NCBI GenBank assembly: GCA_036250195.1
Contig: JAVHZZ010000002.1
Span: 370,087,124-370,151,123, forward strand
DNA length: 64,000 nt
Origin: Mixophyes australis
Lineage: Eukaryota > Chordata > Amphibia > Anura > Limnodynastidae
Direction of reading: 5' to 3'
Shown here: one piece after another, positions 1 to 10,501 of the stretch
Numbering within the stretch: position 1 is the stretch's first letter
Layout of the letters: each line of letters opens with the position of its first letter
Notes under the pieces: generated by a model
Database searches by the model: none
Told to the model about the DNA's origin: nothing
What the model saw: only the letters and a program-made list of their open reading frames with translations
Translations under genes and position numbers: made by a program

Positions 1-222
1 AATATTGCAGCATAGTAGGTGTTAATCTTTAATTACAGCAAAGCTGATGGAAACTGAAAATGTAATCCAAAGGCAATACCAACAGTCACTCACACAAGAT
101 GAGATTCCTTGTATATCCTGCAGTAGTTTCCCAGGTTATTACCGGACAATCTTTTGTGTGCTCCCATTGTGGATAACCACAAACACAACATTCTCTGGTC
201 AGTAAGACTATTGTATACTCAC
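1..222 (-). other. Intron downstream of the tail exon; no exon seen
   Basis: On the minus strand this begins with gtgagtat and continues to the window edge. I searched both strands for the terminal SEZ6-family codons (a short acidic or EYEVSI-like end) and found none. No repeat was recognised. Confidence 0.6.
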
Positions 223-325
223 CCCTGTCTCAAACGTGGGATTGTCAAATGCAGATTCCACTGTGACTTGATCGTATGGGGGCGAGGAAGAGAGAGGCAT
301 GCGGAGGAGCGCTTTCCCTTGTAGC
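223..325 (-). CDS. sez6l2: sez6l2-like exon: cytoplasmic tail (not terminal)
   Basis: This 103-nt exon encodes KLQGKALLRMPLSSSPPYDQ, then VTVESAFDNPTFETGG-type tail sequence, ending at a complete codon before gtgagt. The basic LQGK segment after the membrane and the FDNPTxETG block are SEZ6-family hallmarks. The usual NPxY tyrosine is Phe here (codon TTT). No stop codon is reached, and no plausible terminal coding exon is visible in 1-222, so the last few residues must lie outside the window. Confidence 0.9.
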
Positions 326-424
326 CTGTGCGAAGACAATGGTGGGGAATAAACACATAGGAAGAGGCTTTTTTACACCTAACAGAGCCCATTATGGACA
401 GCTGTACTGTTCATATCCACTTAC

Positions 425-545
425 TTGGAGAAATATAGATAGATGGCTGCGATTACTAGTGCTACCATGATAACAGGAACAAAGACTGCCAGCAGGATGT
501 GAGTGCCTTCTACAGGGAGCCCCGAAGCCGCTGCTTTCTCTACAG
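425..545 (-). CDS. sez6l2: sez6l2-like exon: stalk end and transmembrane helix
   Basis: This 121-nt exon, phase 1 to phase 0/2 split, encodes VEKAAASGLPVEGTH followed by the hydrophobic helix ILLAVFVPVIMVALVIAAIY and then LYFS. It is the only membrane segment seen and places the preceding modules outside the cell. The acceptor is tgtccag and the donor gtaagt. A short 99-bp intron (326-424) leads to the tail exon. Confidence 0.93.
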
Positions 546-2249
546 CTGGACATAAAGAGAGGAAAGGAAATCAGTCCATTCATTGGTTGTCCAAGGAAAG
601 TTCCCCTATGTTCTTATAATTCAGACTCTTGATCCAAGCAAAAGAACAGGACAAGGTGGAACAGGTTGCTATAACTGTTTTATCTTAAACCCCTAAAAGG
701 ATGTATGGGGTGGGGTTATGGATGAAGTCAGGGCTCATGGGTGTCTCCGTTTTTCCTTGCAAAGTTAAGGGAGCCCAACCTGTATGCATCAGGCAACATT
801 ATTTCCCTTCAGATTCAAGTATTACTTAAACTGATATCTACAAAACAAAACTTGGTTAAAAATAAATTAAAAAAACCCTGATAATTAAACAGACTTCAGT
901 ATAGATTTTTTTATGTTTTAAAACATTGTCGAAAAAAATCAGACTCAGAATGGTCTTTAACTATCATCTTTACATTCATCTCCCAAAAACTACAGTGATA
1001 GTGGCTGTCACAAATGTCATGACCTATACTGTTTTATAACTTATGTTTATGCAACAATGTGCTCTGTTGGTATACATTTCTGGAGAGTTTGTATTGGACA
1101 CTCAATGGCCAATCCTGGCAAGATCACTGCCCAATGTGGTCACAGGTATAGTATGGACATATTGTTGTGTGGTCACCTGTGATATACATTGGGGATTGTT
1201 AGTGTGGCTGCAAGATGGCTACACTTATCACATACAGGCCGATAGCGATCATCTCCCAAACGCATTTACCAACATCCACTACAATGATCTTAAAATATAA
1301 TTGTTGGGCATTGGGTTTGTATAAGGTCCATACATATTGTGATATTGGGCCAGTTGGGATATTGCAGTGTTCAATCTGGGCATGACCTGACTTATGTTCT
1401 ATTTGAAATTGCTTGAGCGGGCCACACACTGTGCAATTATTTGGTTAATTGCGGTGATCATTTTTGACCACATTAACCAACTATTGACCAAAATGATTGT
1501 AATATAGAAGAAAACATCCTATTGTGGGTTCATCGGTTATAATGGAAAAACAAGTGAAAGAATGACCTTCATGACAGTGTATGTGTTCTGGTGGTTTGAC
1601 TCAATGCTTGAACAACTAGAAGAGTGAAATCTGGGAATTGAGTGTGAGGCCACATATGTGGCCATTCAATGGTCCTGTCTTTTTACAGTACTCTAGAAAC
1701 ACAGGAATTGTTTACATGGGCAGTCAGCAAAAGAAAGGACACGTTTAGCTCAGTGTGTTATTAGCTCTGTTTTTACATTCTGTCACTTCTTGGCCAAGTA
1801 AGACCACATGGGAGGAATGGCTTGTTTCGCCTTAGCACCACATGATTGAGTCTGTGCCAAAGTTGGGTAAATTGTATAGATCCAGTCATTCAGCAGTCAG
1901 GCCGAACCACCAGACCACGTGCAGTCCAATTAGAGTGGTCGTACAATGACCTAATACATACAATTCATAGATATCGGACACAATGATTTCTTGCAATACA
2001 CAAGCAAACAGGACTCCGATCACTCTGGGAAAATAGAGAACGTTCTACTTTCTCTTATCCCTGCTGACGTCTGCTTGTAGGAAGAACCCATTTCCACTGC
2101 TAGCCCATCTCGCCAGAGTGATCAGTGATTGTTTTTCCTGTATCCGTCTCTCTCCTCTATTCCACTCTCAAAGACCAGAAGGGAGATGGATATAAAAACG
2201 GCTGTGTGAACAATGGTCAATAATTCTCTTATTGGTCTATTGCACTTAC
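546..2249. other. Intron between microexon and TM exon
   Basis: No coding sequence was recognised. A stretch at about 1060-1480 looks like a diverged MITE, with gatcattttTGgcc-type and ccatacacacag-type motifs also seen near 24690. The boundaries could not be set. The rest is AT-rich single-copy-looking DNA. Confidence 0.4.
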
Positions 2250-2288
2250 CTTCTATACCCTGGTTACTGTAGAATTCTTTATATGAAG
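2250..2288 (-). CDS. sez6l2: sez6l2-like 39-nt juxtamembrane microexon
   Basis: A 39-nt, phase-preserving microexon encodes about 13 residues (SYKEFYSNQGIE plus split codons) between Sushi5 and the transmembrane exon. It is flanked by ttacctag and gtaagt on the minus strand. Mammalian SEZ6L2 has a similar juxtamembrane stretch containing GFYNS, which supports the call. Because the exon is a multiple of three and both neighbours share its phase, it could be a cassette exon that alters the extracellular stalk. Use of the alternative AG after ATAAAG would break the frame. No transcript evidence is available here. Confidence 0.75.
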
Positions 2289-3382
2289 CTAGGTAAAAAG
2301 AGGAATAAAGAGTTCAGTTAATAGGTAAGTTTTAGCTGACTTCCAATCACTGTTTTAGTTTTTAGTAACCTGAGATGGGCACAAAGAAGAACAGGTCACC
2401 ACAGGACCTATTTGTTAATATTACACTATTTACATCAATGTAACAATCGATGTGACAGCTGAGTGATTCTCACCAGTTACTGATCACTTGGGAGGACCCA
2501 AGTAAGCTTCCAGTTATGGTCTTACAAAATAAATATAAAATAAAATAAATTAAACCTTTTTTTTGGATCTGGCTGGAGCACAAAGTACTTATGACTACTT
2601 TAGGACCACACCCTTCATTTATTTAAACTTTTCCTCCCCCCTCCCTAAAACACTGCTCTGTTTAGCCTCATTCAGTCTTAAACTAATGATGAGGGCACAC
2701 TAACACTGTCATTATTATTATTATGATGCAAATGTTTGTATTTAATCGGTTAATGTGCGCTAACAATAACATATCACCTTAAAAATAGCGTTTGCAAGGT
2801 GTCCCATTGTAAATGCAGGCCTGGTTTGTACCACCTTCAAAACTGCGTCAAAAACCATATCCTGTTACAGGGAAAAATATGCTGTGTGACCTCCTAACCT
2901 TATAAATGCACCAGCCCTCCAATGTCATATAACTAATCATGTCCCAGAATACATAATCTTGTTTTTGCATGTGTGCATCTATGTGCCTATCCAACACTCG
3001 GCAAATAAAGCTCTGAGCTGCCATCTTCCTCCCATCAAAAGATGAAAACTTTGCACCGTTACATATGCCACGCTTACCTGTCAACATGGGTGCATATATG
3101 TAGAAATAGGTGTGTGACATCACAAGTCGGCATGTGTGCTGTGAGCCCACACTTTTATGTACTACAATCAAATTAAATAATTACGAATACTGTTTTTTTT
3201 TATTATTAATATCCCACATAATAAAGAACAAAACTAAGAAACAAAACCAAGGGTCATGATTCACAGACATGATTTAGGTCCCTGGCCAAAAGAAGCCACG
3301 GCTGTAGAAGTCATGTGACCAGAGCACTCATTGGTGGTACAGGATTTAGTAAATAATATTATAAGGGATAGAGTACATAACT

Positions 3383-3398
3383 GGGGGGGGGGGGGGGG
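3383..3398. repeat. Poly-G run
   Basis: An uninterrupted run of about 16 G lies in the intron between the microexon and Sushi5. It is a simple repeat prone to length error in sequencing. Confidence 0.8.
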
Positions 3399-3525
3399 AG
3401 ATGGTATAGGACAGCTAGATATCATCTGTGCTGAGTGTGACTTTCGTTACCTCCATAGAGAATCACCACTAAATAGAGTTGCTGTCAAATAAAAGATTAT
3501 GATAATATTTTAATTCACTGTCATT

Positions 3526-3709
3526 GGGCCTCATTTACAAAGCATCAATGGCAGATGCACAGCACAATCTTGTCTTCAGTGACGTCAGGCCCATCGATTT
3601 GGACAGTAGGCATGCACCTTGAAGTGTGCTGGGTAACCCATTTAGAGGCACCTGTGCAAAACCAAAGCAATTTGTAGTGTGTATCCAGTGTGCTTCATAA
3701 ATGTGATCC
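3526..3709. mobile_element. MITE, GGGCCTCATTTA terminus, TSD ATT
   Basis: The left end reads GGGCCTCATTTACAAAGC and the right end gives the inverted form with changes (gcttcataaatgtgatcc). Both sides are flanked by ATT (3523-3525 and 3710-3712), so a 3-bp target duplication is likely. The same termini occur at 8184. It sits about 40 bp from the Sushi5 donor. Confidence 0.6.
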
Positions 3710-3738
3710 ATTGTCTTTGCATTACGAGATCTTCATTA

Positions 3739-3957
<219 letters not shown>

Positions 3958-4103
3958 TCACAAAGCAATCAGTGTCATTACTATGACTGTAACAGTAAAT
4001 GGTTTGGTTCACTTGATGCAATTCAGGTAAAATAGGAATATAACTATGATGGATTCAGAAACTGTGGTAATTTGTATTTTCTGTTACACACTAATGAGAT
4101 ATT

Positions 4104-4421
4104 GTGCCTGCTTCACTAAGGAAAGCACTCTTAAGTTTTCTCCTGGACAAAACCATGTTACAATGCCAAGGGTGCAAATATTTTTTTTTTATTTTGCACA
4201 TAAGTTAAATACTGGCTTTTTTTTTAGCTAGATCAACTTTAAATTTCAGTGTACAAATAAGCTATCAAGTATTTGTGTGCTACATGAAAAACAGTATTTA
4301 ATTTATGTGCAAAATAATAAACTCATTTGCACCCCTTGCATTGTAACATGGTTTTGTCCAGAAAACTTAAGTAAGAAAATGAACTCAATTTCTTGCTTAA
4401 CTTCCTCAATGAATCAGGCCC
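4104..4421. mobile_element. Palindromic MITE, GGGCCTGATTCA family
   Basis: This is a long imperfect palindrome. Both arms contain accatgttacaatg/cattgtaacatggt, a tgcaaaat..taagttaaatact block and gaatcaggccc ends. It is clearly related to 48026-48360 in internal sequence. The left terminus is degraded and the target duplication is not clear. Confidence 0.65.
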
Positions 4422-5148
4422 AATATTAATATACAACTTTTAATATAATGTATGTGAGTAATTGGAAACATAACTACGCCAATCTTTCTTCTTAGTATTT
4501 TACAATTATCCTTTATTATATAGCTCCACCATATTATGCAGCGGTGTACAATCAGTGATGTTTATTGATTCCATGTTCACCAGACAATTGGATCTTGCAA
4601 CTTATGATTCATAATTGGATGTTTGTCAATTTAGTAAAGGACAATTGACCTACAAATATTTTTTGGACCATGGGATAAAACCAGAGCACTAGCGTAAAGC
4701 CAGGTGAACTTGGGGAGAACATAAAAATTCCATGGTGAAACCAATGAGGTGAAACCATAGCATTAGTGCTGCTGGGTAACATAAACACCATTGTCACAGT
4801 ACCGCAGTGCTGCCCACTGATTTATTTTATACTGTGACTCTCGCTACCGCATTCAATGAAAAACTTTAATCTGTCACTAAACCCTCTCTTACAGATAACA
4901 CCATGCTTGGAGCATCAGAAAAAAGAAACAGACATACACAAATCACTAAGTATGATTTTATTAAATAAAAATGAAAATGTGCTCAATTATATTTAATTTG
5001 GCAAAACATTTAATTAATACAATTATTTGATTGTAGTTGTCTTTTAGCAATCAGCCAGAAGGTTCATAGCACTCTTGTGGTTTATGGAAGGTAGAAATAA
5101 TCTGCTAATGCTAAGTGTAGGCCTGGTGGGTGCTGCTATCTGACTTAC

Positions 5149-5340
5149 GGACACACTTAGGTGGGCGGTCACTCCATTTGGGCACACCGGCCTGGCGGTT
5201 GTAGCAGGTAACGGTGGTGCTTCCCGTGAGGACATAGCCTTTGTCACACACATAACGCACTGTGCTGCCCACAGGGAACTTGGCATTAGAGAGAATCCTG
5301 CGACTGTGGGTCACGTCCCCGGGGTCGGAGCAGGAGGTCA
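5149..5340 (-). CDS. sez6l2: sez6l2-like exon: Sushi/CCP domain 4
   Basis: This 192-nt symmetric phase-1 exon encodes TSCSDPGDVTHSRRI, then KFPVGSTVRYVCDKGYVL, TVTCYNRQAGVPKWSD and PPKCV. The four cysteines and Trp fit a Sushi module, and the KFPVG..V.Y.C pattern matches mammalian SEZ6L2 CCP4. The acceptor is ttctgcag and the donor gtaagt. It lies at the far side of the 27.3-kb intron from Sushi3, but the frame joins exactly. Confidence 0.96.
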
Positions 5341-5469
5341 CTGCAGAAGCACATAGACATGTCTAAATGTTATGAAAGGTTCAGCCAAAAAAGAAACAGG
5401 TCAAAAACATGATTTAAAATCCTGCAGGTCACTTCGATTTATTGCCGATAGTCACTGAGCACACTAACA

Positions 5470-5616
5470 CAGGGGCAAGACTCAATTCTGCAGCCTATTA
5501 GGAACATTTTAAAGTAAAATAAATTCAGATGGCCCAGTGACCCAGCCCAAGGTAGCCCACTATGGTATCAGCCCGGGGGGCAGATGCCCCCTGCCCCCCA
5601 GCCCTGCCTGTCCCTG
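5470..5616 (+). mobile_element. hAT-type MITE (family R) copy 1
   Basis: The ends are CAGGGGC and TGTCCCTG, flanked by cactaaca and ctctaaca (7 of 8 match). The internal cagcctattaggaacatttt and gtggcccagtgaccca-like segments are shared with copies at 8300, 8936, 26745, 28117 and 62773. The left arm is shortened. Confidence 0.7.
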
Positions 5617-6111
5617 CTCTAACACAATAACCCACCAATATTATGCCACATCCATGGTTGGCAGCCAGTGAGAGACAACAGGTCACACAGCGTTTGGGAG
5701 AACACTTGGCAATGTGTCTGGTTGAAGGCACTATTATTTTGTGTTATCCTGTGTGTTTCCCATGTAGTCATAAAGCATTAGGTAAAATATAGTCAATAAA
5801 CTCCAGATGATGCACACAAACTGGTTTGGGGCATGAGAAGTGGTGTTCATCTCTGTACCCCATGCTTTCATATGCTGAATCTTGTTCTTGATGTTTATAT
5901 AGTAATTTGGTTTTATATCGTCCCACCAAGCATCTGTCATTAAACATTTCTGACTCTTTTATAAAGTCCTCAACATTCAGATTTTGAATGTACAGTATAA
6001 ACACTCATAGTAATCACCATTATTTGACTGAATTTAATCCTGGGTCATGCATCTATTGCCCATTTATTGCTATAACCACTTTGTTTTAAAATGTGTGATG
6101 TTTTTTTAATT

Positions 6112-6302
6112 AGTATTATTAATTTAAACCTTTATTTATATACTACCAACATATATTCTGCAATGTTTTATAGATAATCTGTCCCTGCCCCAGTGAAGCT
6201 TACAGTGTAAATTCTCTACCACACAAACGCACAAACTTGAATTCATTTTGTCAGAAGCCTATTAGCCGACCAGTATGCTTTTGGACTGTGGAAGGAAACC
6301 CA
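6112..6302 (-). mobile_element. Diverged SINE fragment with L2-type tail
   Basis: On the minus strand the order is the ggaaaccc block, gttagggaatttagactgtaag-like sequence, a gccccactgg-like block, then a degraded gcgct..tatataaataa tail. It is the same family as 26300-26643, but much older. Confidence 0.5.
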
Positions 6303-6538
6303 TACAATATAACTTGTGTTTCTTTTGATAGGGATGCACCAAATAAATATTTTATGTTACAGCTGTTACAAAAGATTCTGTGGATACTGAACCAAGTCTG
6401 AACCTTAAAATTCATGTTAAAATTAAATACTTGCAGATTGCCTATGGATTTCAAATGACGGCATAGTGACCTCTTAAATCTAAGCTGCCGTTTTAAAACG
6501 TGAGAAAATGGTGTGATCGGTCGTCTGATAGACACCAT

Positions 6539-6714
6539 GGGCTAGATTTACTAAACTGCGGGTTTGGAAAAGTGGAGATGTTGCCTATAGCAACCAATCA
6601 GATTCTAGCTATCATTTATTTACTGCATTCTACAAAATGACAGCTAGAATCTGATTGGTTGCTTTCTTATCAACATCTCCACTTTTCCAAACCCGCAGTT
6701 TAGTAAATATACCC
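6539..6714 (+). mobile_element. Palindromic MITE family Q copy 1
   Basis: The ends are GGGCTAGATTTACTAAACTG and its inverted complement ending gtaaatataccc, with arms of about 75 bp around an asymmetric centre (tcatttatttactgcattctac). The arms contain gcaaccaatcagattctagct. The flanks CAT and TTA do not match, so the target duplication has decayed. Confidence 0.8.
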
Positions 6715-8183
6715 TTATGGCTCTCAATGACAGGCAGACAATCCAGAGGGGATGGAACAATCAGTCCCTGGTAACCTGGTGGCAGCATACAGCACTGAAA
6801 GTGAACACTATGTACTGCGTTGTCACTGGAAGAGGAAATACTGTGATATCTTCGCGGTGATGTCACAGAATCTTCTGCCAGCAGAGCTCAGTCCTTGGGC
6901 AAACTGCTGGCAAAAGGGAGGACCGTGATACAACAATGGTCTTCCAAAGTAAACAATAAAAATAAGAAAAAAAAATCAACTTTAAAAAAATGGGAAAAGT
7001 AAATATTAATAATAAGAAATAATAATAATAAACTATGTATATGCATTTACAGCCTTATCACTTCTTCATATATAAAACAAACAACACATTATATATATCA
7101 CTGTTCCTGGGAGAAATAGGTGATAACATTATTAGGTAAATTAATGGGCCGGCACTATATAAGTTACAAACAGCAGAATCTTGAAAAAGTGTATTATCCC
7201 TATATAACAGGCTTAAATTAAAAAATATATGTATTAAAATTTTCTACCATATAATAGCCTCAGGTCTCCTGAGAAAAACAACATACATTGTACTAATTGT
7301 ATATTGATATTTCCTATTCTGGGGAGAGAGCTTCAGGATATATTAACTCACGTATTATAACACTTTTCATTTTACCATGTTTTGTTCATTTTGACAGGTA
7401 TTGTTGTTTATCCATTAATTGCTTTATTCCTTTATGTATTTTATTTATTAAACCATCTATACCAGTGTTAATAATTATTTTAAATGTTTTTTTGTGTGTG
7501 TCTTTCTTGATTTGTTTTTGTACTAATTAAAAAAATATTTTTAAATTGAATTGTGCAAACAAACTTTAGTGTATACAGACAAGTCAGTTGAAATTGTAGG
7601 TACCTTTTTGCCGTTGCAGGCTAAACTAGACACCAGTAGGTGGAGCTGTGGTAACAGAATGGAAAGACATGTATTTGCTTATTTTATTTCAAAATAGTAT
7701 TCGTATTTTACATTGTGTGTTACAAAATATGTTTTCATTTTTTCTATTTTACATTTTCATCTAATTACTAATATAAGAACCAGAGTGCTGCCATTATTTT
7801 TGCTTTTCAATCAAAACACTGTCATTAATTTCTATTATAATGACAAATCTAAAATGATTTTGTACTCTTTTGCGTTGGTTTAACCTCAAGCACATATTTG
7901 TTCTACACCTGCATGATAATTGTTGTCTGAGCCCTGAGTGATATAAACATGGCTGAAGCGGTAGCCTGCTTAGCAACCCTACAAAACAAAACCGTTCATA
8001 TGGCCAGAGTTCTAAATCCATTTAATTGGCCAAGTATGCCCTATAATTCATTATATGTCAATGCACAGAACACCTCAACAGTTCTTTGCTATTGGCTTAC
8101 TAGCAAACTCTATACATAATGCTATGACCGTTAACAAATTGGCCTGGTAACATTACTAGGTCCATAAAAAAGGCATCACCACT

Positions 8184-8575
8184 GGGTCTCATTTACAAAG
8201 CCCAAAGCGGTCAAGGCGCATACCAAAATCCAAATTGATTTGTACATGTTTGATTAGATTGCTAATAAAGTATATGGGAGTTTTCCTAAGAAAGAAGACC
8301 AGGGGCTGGCTGGCAAACTTTAGCCTCGGGGATGAGACTCGGCTCGGCTCAGCCGTCTATTAGGAACATTTTAAAGGAAAATAAATGCATGTAGCCCAGT
8401 GACCCAGCCTACTTTGGGACCGGCCGGGGGTCATATTTCCCCCTCCCAGCCCAGCCAGCCCCTGAAGAAGAGCAGGTCTGCACCGTAATGTGTGAAAGGC
8501 AGTTTACCTAGGAGAACTGGGGTGCAACATAAGGGATTTGAGCTACACATCCCATGTGCTTCATAAATGAGGTCT
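8184..8575. mobile_element. GGGTCTCATTTA MITE split by a nested hAT MITE
   Basis: The left end is GGGTCTCATTTACAAAGC and the right end gcttcataaatgaggtct, the same family as 3526-3709. The hAT MITE 8300-8464 with its 8-bp duplication lies inside, so this element is the older of the two. Its own 3-bp duplication is not recognisable. Confidence 0.55.
8300..8464 (+). mobile_element. hAT-type MITE (family R) copy 2
   Basis: A 165-bp element with inverted ends CAGGGGCTGGCTGG and ccagccagcccctg, flanked by aagaagac and aagaagag (7 of 8). It is the most complete copy for defining the family. It has no coding capacity. Confidence 0.8.
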
Positions 8576-8935
8576 TTAATAATTATGTAGTACAATAAGT
8601 TTAGAAATAGAGGTGCCCAGATGGAGAGATGTCTGAATAATCACTGTTACACCTATTGTCAGGATTCAAACCCAGGATCTCTGCCTCTGTGGACTGCTGC
8701 TCTACTGACTGAGCTGTTGTGGCTGCTGGACTGGTCATTGCCTTTATCCTGTGTTCCAGATCAGTTCTAGTGATCTTCTATCCAGTCTCCGGACAGTGAC
8801 ACTTATGTTCTTGCTGCTTGTCTGGCATATAAGTCAGAGAATGGGAAAACAGCAAAGCTAAGAAGATACTTTAAGTATCAAAGAGCACTAAAATGTACCA
8901 GTTATCATATGTGTGCACACGGGGTGTTCCCGCCC

Positions 8936-9082
8936 CAAGGGCTGGCTGGCAAAATTTAGCCTCGGAGACGAGACTTAGCTAATCACCCTAATAGGGCCAT
9001 TATAGACAAAAATGCAAGTAGCCCAGTGACCCATCCCAAGGCAGCTCACTATGGGCCAGGCCCCCAGCCAAGCCATCCCCTG
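8936..9082 (+). mobile_element. hAT-type MITE (family R) copy 3
   Basis: It carries the same ggctggctggcaaaatttagcctcgg-type left arm (in two halves) and ends ccatcccctg. The internal gtagcccagtgaccca block is present. A target duplication is not recognisable, so the ends are approximate. Confidence 0.6.
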
Positions 9083-9329
9083 ACCCATGCACACCTTAAT
9101 TTCAGGCTACACGCCTCCAACACTGAATGTTGGAACAGAGAGAGCAGACCAATGCCAATGATGTGCTTGCCACCCAGCTTTTTTGTACCATAAATTTAAA
9201 CTTACTCATAGGAGAACTGATCAGTTCCTTACTGATCAAGCAACAGAGAGTATGGGAGTACTCAGGAGATAAGTGTCCCTGTGGATCAGCGGGGCGACGT
9301 GGGTGAGTGAAGGGGAGAGTGGTCAGGGT

Positions 9330-9610
9330 ATAATATTATGAGGATGGGGGACTAATGGAAAATGATGATGATAATATTTAAAGAGAGTTAATGGACAATA
9401 ATGATAAGGGGTTATTGATTGATGGAGGATGAGGGGGTATTGGAGAAAGATGATAGGGGGATAATGAAGGATAATGAAAGGGAATTAAGAATAATGAAAG
9501 GGGGTTAATGATGCAGGATGAGGGTTTGATAATTGATGGAAAATGAGGGGTTAATGATGAATGATGGAGGGTTAATGGTGGAAGATATGAGGCTAATAAT
9601 TGATGCACAA
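9330..9610. repeat. Degenerate purine-rich minisatellite
   Basis: Loose tandem units of roughly 25-35 bp are built on gggttaatgatggaggatgag and gataatgaaggataatg. The strand bias (G/A-rich) explains long minus-strand open frames here, which are not genes. Confidence 0.65.
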
Positions 9611-9637
9611 ACTCTGCTGAATGGTTGATTCTGCTGG

Positions 9638-9660
9638 GTCTCATTTATGAGGCACAAAAC
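9638..9660 (+). repeat. Lone MITE end, GGGTCTCATTTA
   Basis: A single left terminus with the GGG-N4-ATTTA motif. No matching right end was found in the following kilobase. It is probably a truncated element. Confidence 0.4.
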
Positions 9661-10147
9661 AGGTAAGGTATGGCATAGTGCATGGGGGCCGCAGAGCAAG
9701 GTGGCAGCATTTGTAGAAGAGCAGAAGTTTACAATGGCCAGTGGGAAGGGTTTGGCAGAGCGATGGCGTTCCTTGCTAAGTAGATATTGTGTGGAGTGAG
9801 ATTATTGAAATGAGATAAAGGAGCAGAGAGGTGATATTTTTAGGGGTGTTACTTGTTTTCTGTAAGGGATCACTGTAAAAGAACACTAGGCGGTATTTAG
9901 GAAAGAAAATGAAATATTTCATTTACTGAAAGGGGTGGTAATAAGTATGGACTTTGATGTGACGTTTACACTTTCCACACAATGTAGATGAAATGTAGAT
10001 GTGTAAATGTAGATGTGCGTGGACCGTATACACAAACTGGTGCAAAGCTAAAGTGCAGTTCTTTTCAGTTAGTCTGCAACATTACTGCAGCTCACACATG
10101 TGCACTATGCAGCTCCAATGAAGAATACTGGACAAATAACTGGCTAT

Positions 10148-10501
10148 AGCCCAGGGGCCTCGGGCATCCAGGGGGCCCTTCAAAGTCCTCAGGAGCATTA
10201 TTGATCAGTCCGGGGGCGGGGGCGCCCCCAGCCCGATCAATGCTGCTGAGCACTGTCAGTGCAGTCCTCCGTCCCCGGCACTCAGTAATCTGCTTACTGA
10301 GTAGATCTCGCGAGAGTTCGTGAACTCTCGTGAGATCTCCTCAGTAAGGAGCTTACAGTGCGCTGCGGAAGGAGGACTGCACTGACAGGTAAGTGCTTGG
10401 GGGGGCCTCACGGGGGGTGGCATGCGGCTCACATTGGGGGCCTCACGGGGGAATGGAGGCCCCCTTAGCCCAGGGGCCTCCATTCCCTTAATCCGGCCCT
10501 G
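10148..10501 (-). mobile_element. hAT-like MITE with multi-hairpin core
   Basis: The minus-strand end reads CAGGGCCGGATTAAGGG, similar to the end at 63309. Inside, 10255-10386 folds as a hairpin (gtcagtgcagtcctcc pairs with ggaggactgcactgac) holding two smaller hairpins (ctcagtaa..ttactgag and gagatctcgcgagag..). agcccaggggcctc occurs in direct orientation at both sides (about 10149 and 10467). The left terminus and target duplication are unclear. Confidence 0.5.

Noticed and set aside
1..222. Possible terminal coding exon of the sez6l2-like gene
   Set aside because: No acceptor followed by a short in-frame tail and stop resembling the family end was found.
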